DNA from: Nitrosopumilaceae archaeon
GTDB taxonomy: Archaea > Thermoproteota > Nitrososphaeria > Nitrososphaerales > Nitrosopumilaceae
DNA: 28,148 nt
Assembly: GCA_020027255.1 (NCBI GenBank)
Contig: JAHRAP010000073.1
Span: 1-28,148, forward strand
Reading direction: 5' to 3'
Positions 24,936-28,148 of this stretch are shown here, piece by piece. The notes beneath the pieces are model-generated. The model saw only the letters and a list, made by a program, of their open reading frames with translations, was not told the DNA's origin and searched no databases. A program made the translations under genes and the position numbers. Numbering within the stretch: the first letter of the stretch is position 1; each line of letters starts with the position of its first letter.

Positions 24936-25529
24936 ATGACTAAAATGAAATCTCGTACTCATACCTTAAAACGTGAAACTAAAGAAACTAGCATTTACAT
25001 ACAAACCAACTTAGATGGTACTGGTAATGCGCAAATAGATACTGGAATAAGATTCCTTGATCATTTAATAAATACTTTTTGTAAACATTCATTGGTTGAT
25101 ATTGCATTACAAACAACATCTATAGATAATATATCACACCATCTAATAGAAGATATTGCTATATGCATCGGCATATCTATTAATAAATCTCTTGGTGATC
25201 GATCTAATATAGCGAGATTCGGATTTGCATCTATTCCTATGGATGAATCAGTAGTAGAATCTACAATAGACTTGATCGGTAGAAGCTATATTAAAGTAAA
25301 TTTGGATTTTAAGCGAAACATTATAGAAGATATGTATAAAGAAGACATAATTCATTTTTTATATTCTTTATTAAAAAACATTAATTGTTGTGTGCATGTA
25401 TCACTAAAATGTGGTACTAATGATCATCATATCGCTGAAGCTGCCATCAAGTCATTAGCTGTTGCGTTTAGATTTTCTTTGAATATAGATCCAAATCTTG
25501 GAACACCTAGTACCAAGGAAGTAATGTGA
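24936..25529 (+). CDS. hisB: Imidazoleglycerol-phosphate dehydratase
   Basis: A 197-residue manganese enzyme of histidine synthesis. The two metal-binding HHxxE motifs are H68-H69-x-x-E72 and H164-H165-x-x-E168, with a further histidine in the FLDH segment (H43) and the DGTG and TGIRF motifs in the N-terminal half. It is the monofunctional dehydratase, with no phosphatase domain, which leaves the phosphatase step to another protein such as the HAD gene just upstream. A second ATG at 24945 would shorten it by three residues. The stop overlaps the hisH start. Confidence 0.96.
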   Translation: MTKMKSRTHTLKRETKETSIYIQTNLDGTGNAQIDTGIRFLDHLINTFCKHSLVDIALQTTSIDNISHHLIEDIAICIGISINKSLGDRSNIARFGFASIPMDESVVESTIDLIGRSYIKVNLDFKRNIIEDMYKEDIIHFLYSLLKNINCCVHVSLKCGTNDHHIAEAAIKSLAVAFRFSLNIDPNLGTPSTKEVM

Positions 25530-26140
25530 TGTCCAAAATAGCAATATTTGATTATGGGTCTGGAAATATATTTAATTTAAAAAAATCAATTGAGAGTATG
25601 GGTTCTGAAGTGCATGTGATATCCAACTTTAATTCTATTCAATATTATGACGGACTATTTTTTCCTGGTGTAGGTAATTTCGATCCAGCAATTAAGAAAT
25701 TAGTTGATAATAAAAATTCTAAAAAATCATTTCGTGATATCTTAACTGAATTACCAATATTTGGAATCTGTTTGGGGATGGAATTACTATTTGAGAAAAG
25801 CGAAGAAGGAATAGAAAATGGTTTAGATATGATTGAAGGAGATGTCATACATTTGCCAACTACGATGATCGTGCCTCATATGGGTTGGAATAACATATTG
25901 ATTGAAAAGCAGAACGATCTACTTGATGGTATAGATAATAATTCGTGGGCATATTTCGCTCATTCGTATATGGTGCGGCCTAAAAAAACAGAGATCGTCT
26001 ACGCAAAATCTGATTATGGTGCTAAAATTCCTGCAATTATTGCGCATCATAACTTATTTGGCACTCAATTCCACCCTGAAAAGTCTAGCGTTACTGGAAT
26101 TAAAATACTGCAAAATTTTTTAAGAATGTGTAAAAAATGA
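25529..26140 (+). CDS. hisH: Imidazole glycerol phosphate synthase, glutaminase subunit
   Basis: A 203-residue class I glutamine amidotransferase that feeds ammonia to HisF. The triad is C81 in GICLGMELL, H182 and E184 in FHPEKSS. GNFDPAI and the PHMGWN segment are typical of HisH. The ATG at 25529 overlaps the hisB stop by one base (TGATG); a GTG three bases earlier is possible but adds only one residue. It overlaps hisA by 4 bases. Confidence 0.96.
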   Translation: MSKIAIFDYGSGNIFNLKKSIESMGSEVHVISNFNSIQYYDGLFFPGVGNFDPAIKKLVDNKNSKKSFRDILTELPIFGICLGMELLFEKSEEGIENGLDMIEGDVIHLPTTMIVPHMGWNNILIEKQNDLLDGIDNNSWAYFAHSYMVRPKKTEIVYAKSDYGAKIPAIIAHHNLFGTQFHPEKSSVTGIKILQNFLRMCKK

Positions 26141-26835
26141 AAATAATTGCAGCTATAGATCTGATGGGTGGTAAAGTTGTGCGACTGTCAAAAGGAGATC
26201 CCAAAACTAAAAAAATCTACAATGATGACCCATATAAAGTAGCACAGATGTGGGAAAAGAACGGTGCAGACATGATACAATTTGTAGATCTAGACGCTGC
26301 ATTGGGATTAGGATCTAATTTATTAACAATTAAACACATAGTTAATAAATTATCAGTTCCAACATTGATAGCTGGCGGGCTAAGAAACGAACAACTTATA
26401 CACGATGCATTGAGATCTTCAACATATATTATTTTGGGGACTGTCCCATTCACGAACCAAAAATTATTACGTAAATTCGTACATGATAAGAACAAAATTA
26501 TAATATCAGTAGATCAAATTTCTAATAATATTGTTATAGATGGATGGAAAAAAAACACAAATATCAAAATAATTGATGGCGTGAAAAATTTCATTGAATT
26601 TGGGTTTTCGAATTTTCTTTTAACGAATGTGGACAAAGACGGAACATTACAAGGTGTAGATTTAAACATATTTTCTGATATATGCAAAATAAATTCTATT
26701 AAAGTGTTTGCCGCTGGTGGAATTTCTAGTCTAAATGATATTGCGAATCTTAAAAAAATTCAGGTTCATGCTATTATATTAGGAAAATCTCTTTATGAAG
26801 GACTATTGGATATTGCAAGCGTAAAAAAAATATGA
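26137..26835 (+). CDS. hisA: ProFAR isomerase
   Basis: A 232-residue TIM-barrel that isomerises the product of HisI into the substrate of HisF. Catalytic aspartates are D8 in AAIDLMGG and D126 in ISVDQ. The phosphate-binding repeats AGGLRN (79-84) and AAGGISS are in place, as is TNVDKDGTLQG. It overlaps hisH and hisF by 4 bases each, so translation is probably coupled across the three. Confidence 0.95.
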   Translation: MKIIAAIDLMGGKVVRLSKGDPKTKKIYNDDPYKVAQMWEKNGADMIQFVDLDAALGLGSNLLTIKHIVNKLSVPTLIAGGLRNEQLIHDALRSSTYIILGTVPFTNQKLLRKFVHDKNKIIISVDQISNNIVIDGWKKNTNIKIIDGVKNFIEFGFSNFLLTNVDKDGTLQGVDLNIFSDICKINSIKVFAAGGISSLNDIANLKKIQVHAIILGKSLYEGLLDIASVKKI

Positions 26836-27635
26836 CACTTACTAAAAGAATAATACCATGTCTTGACGTTAATGATTATAAAGTTGTTAAGGGATTAAAT
26901 TTTTCATCCATCTCCAATGTTGGAAATCCTATATTTTTAGCTAAGAAATATAGTGATGCTTGTGCTGACGAATTAATTTTTTTGGACATAACAGCATCTC
27001 AAGAGCATAGAAAAATAATGAAGTCTTTAGTTGCAGAAGTTGCAACAACCATAGATATACCATTTACTGTAGGTGGAGGTATATCTAATATTGAACATGC
27101 ACGTGATATTTTGCTTCACGGTGCAGACAAAATAGCTGTTAATACAGCTGCTGTCAAAAATCCAAAATTAATCAAACAGTTAATGAATGCATTTGGAAAA
27201 CAGTGTGTTGTTGTAGCGATGGATGTAAAACGAAATTACAATCTAAGTGAAAATAAGAATATATTTGTACAAAATGGTAAAAAATTCTGGTTTGAAGTGT
27301 ACATATACGGTGGAAAAGAAGCAACTGGACTAGATGCAATTTATTGGACGCAAAAAGTAAAAAATTTCGGAGCCGGAGAAATATTGTTAACTAGTATTGA
27401 TATGGATGGGACAAAAAACGGTTATGATCTAGATCTCACTACAGCTGTTGTAAATAATACATCTATACCTGTTATAGCTTCTGGAGGTTGCGGACATCCA
27501 CAACATATGCTAGATGTTTTTCAAATTTCTAATGCGTCTGGTGCGCTAGCAGCTTCTATATTTCATTATGATTCTTATTCAATACAAAAAGTAAAAAAAT
27601 TTCTTCAACAAAACGATATAGATGTAAGATTATAA
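26832..27635 (+). CDS. hisF: Imidazole glycerol phosphate synthase, cyclase subunit
   Basis: A 267-residue TIM-barrel that closes the imidazole ring with ammonia from HisH. It has the family N-terminus RIIPCLDV with catalytic D12, the KVVKG lysine loop, FLDITAS (50-56), VGGGI (80-84), D131 in AMDVKR, and SIDMDGTKNGYD. The loop usually written LRDAGDP reads ISNVGNP here, a modest departure. It overlaps hisA by 4 bases. A 22-base gap separates it from hisI. Confidence 0.96.
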   Translation: MTLTKRIIPCLDVNDYKVVKGLNFSSISNVGNPIFLAKKYSDACADELIFLDITASQEHRKIMKSLVAEVATTIDIPFTVGGGISNIEHARDILLHGADKIAVNTAAVKNPKLIKQLMNAFGKQCVVVAMDVKRNYNLSENKNIFVQNGKKFWFEVYIYGGKEATGLDAIYWTQKVKNFGAGEILLTSIDMDGTKNGYDLDLTTAVVNNTSIPVIASGGCGHPQHMLDVFQISNASGALAASIFHYDSYSIQKVKKFLQQNDIDVRL

Positions 27636-27657
27636 ATACAAAATATCTAAAGTTGTT

Positions 27658-27984
27658 ATGTATAAAGTACTATCTGATATTGATTTTATTAAAGGGGGCG
27701 GATTAATACCTGTAGTAGTTCAAGATATAACTTCGAAAAATGTTTTAACATTGGCTTATTCGAATAAAAAATCAATAGTACTCACCAAAAAAACTGGAAA
27801 ATCATGGTTTTGGAGTCGCTCCAGAAAAAAACTTTGGATGAAAGGAGAAACATCTGGGAATGTACAAAACGTCAAAAAAATTCTTGTTGATTGTGATTGC
27901 GATGCTATTATTTATTTAGTTGATGCCAAAGGACCTGCATGTCACACCAAAAGAAATACATGTTTTCATAATGAACTCAAATAG
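27658..27984 (+). CDS. hisI: Phosphoribosyl-AMP cyclohydrolase, without HisE domain
   Basis: A 108-residue zinc and magnesium enzyme that opens the purine ring of phosphoribosyl-AMP. Motifs include WFWSRSRKKLWMKGETSGN (50-68), the metal cluster DCDCD (78-82) and ACHTKRNTCF (94-103), with zinc ligands probably C79, C95 and C102. The extra C81 is unusual, since this place is normally a small or polar residue. The protein ends without a fused HisE (pyrophosphohydrolase) domain, and hisE is not elsewhere in the window. It is the last gene of the his operon; a T-run follows it. Confidence 0.95.
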   Translation: MYKVLSDIDFIKGGGLIPVVVQDITSKNVLTLAYSNKKSIVLTKKTGKSWFWSRSRKKLWMKGETSGNVQNVKKILVDCDCDAIIYLVDAKGPACHTKRNTCFHNELK

Positions 27985-27985
27985 A

Positions 27986-28148
27986 TTAACATATTTTTTT
28001 ATAGTTATTAATTTCGTGTGAAACAACTTCATCAATTATTTTTATTTTTATATCGTGATATTTTGCACCTTGTATTATTATTTTCCATTCTCCTATCAAT
28101 TCTTCATTATCACAAATTTTAAGATCTCTAGACAGAATAGGTTTAAAG
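27986..28148 (-). CDS. C-terminal 53 residues of an unidentified protein (runs off window)
   Basis: A minus-strand frame is open for 53 codons from the window edge to a TAA at 27986-27988, one base from the hisI stop. In such AT-rich sequence a stop-free run of this length that fills the whole remaining space, arranged tail to tail with hisI, suggests a real gene. The peptide is rich in Ile and Lys, with an alternating beta-like stretch (EWKIIIQG, IKIKIIDEV). I do not recognise the family. Confidence 0.5.
   Translation of the reverse strand, partial: FKPILSRDLKICDNEELIGEWKIIIQGAKYHDIKIKIIDEVVSHEINNYKKIC
27994..28000 (+). terminator. T-run after the his operon, possible terminator
   Basis: Seven consecutive T residues ten bases after the hisI stop. 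Archaeal termination commonly uses such T-runs. It lies within the 3' end of the opposing gene, so both transcripts may overlap here. Confidence 0.4.

Noticed and set aside
1..28148. Mobile elements, CRISPR arrays, defence or phage genes
   Set aside because: No transposase, integrase, inverted terminal repeats, spaced direct repeats or phage-like genes were seen; the content is uniformly housekeeping.

Overview
The window is AT-rich archaeal chromosome, most likely from a Nitrososphaerota (Thaumarchaeota) genome of the Nitrosopumilales type, the marine or host-associated ammonia oxidisers. The domain is clear from the genes: ribosomal proteins S27e and L44e, thermosome, exosome subunit Csl4, diphthamide enzyme Dph2, TiaS, pterin kinase MptE, archaeal CobY, and a tRNA gene carrying bulge-helix-bulge introns. 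The lineage is an inference from gene content (late B12 assembly, class II HMG-CoA reductase, a compact his operon) and low GC. Genes are tightly packed with many 1-4 base overlaps. Several operon heads have a TATA-like box centred about 25 bases before the start codon, which suggests leaderless transcripts, and TTG and GTG starts are frequent.

Layout. 1-96: start of asd (minus strand). 166-4371: a five-gene cobalamin operon, cobD-cobQ-cbiB-cobS-cobY, covering aminopropanol phosphate supply, cobyric acid amidation and nucleotide-loop assembly; its CobQ lacks the glutaminase domain. 4341-4815: rpl44e-rps27e on the minus strand, meeting cobY tail to tail. 4880-8309: an adenine deaminase-family amidohydrolase, then a thermosome subunit. 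8310-8659: a gene-free convergent spacer. 8660-11502 (minus): mptE, an unknown 182-residue protein and guaA. 11527-13857 (plus): a dihydropteroate synthase-family gene and guaB, so both IMP-to-GMP enzymes and two pterin genes lie within 5.2 kb. 13892-14353: a small two-helix membrane protein. 14345-16765 (minus): pheA, csl4 and dph2. 16839-18170: tiaS, whose 3' end overlaps an antisense initiator tRNA-Met gene (18158-18261) that appears to hold two very small introns.

18334-27984: an unbroken plus-strand run of a membrane-anchored sorbosone-dehydrogenase-like protein, class II HMG-CoA reductase, and hisG-hisD-hisC-HAD phosphatase-hisB-hisH-hisA-hisF-hisI. hisE is absent here. The HAD protein is a good candidate for the missing histidinol-phosphatase step. 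The window ends in the C-terminal part of an unknown minus-strand gene.

Most of the window is housekeeping biosynthesis. I see no mobile element, CRISPR array, defence island or prophage, and I do not claim a wholly new system. The best leads are the double-intron tRNA overlapping tiaS, the single-domain CobQ, four enzymes whose usual signature residues are changed (Ade, FolP, GuaB, the sorbosone dehydrogenase), and the HAD protein in the his operon.
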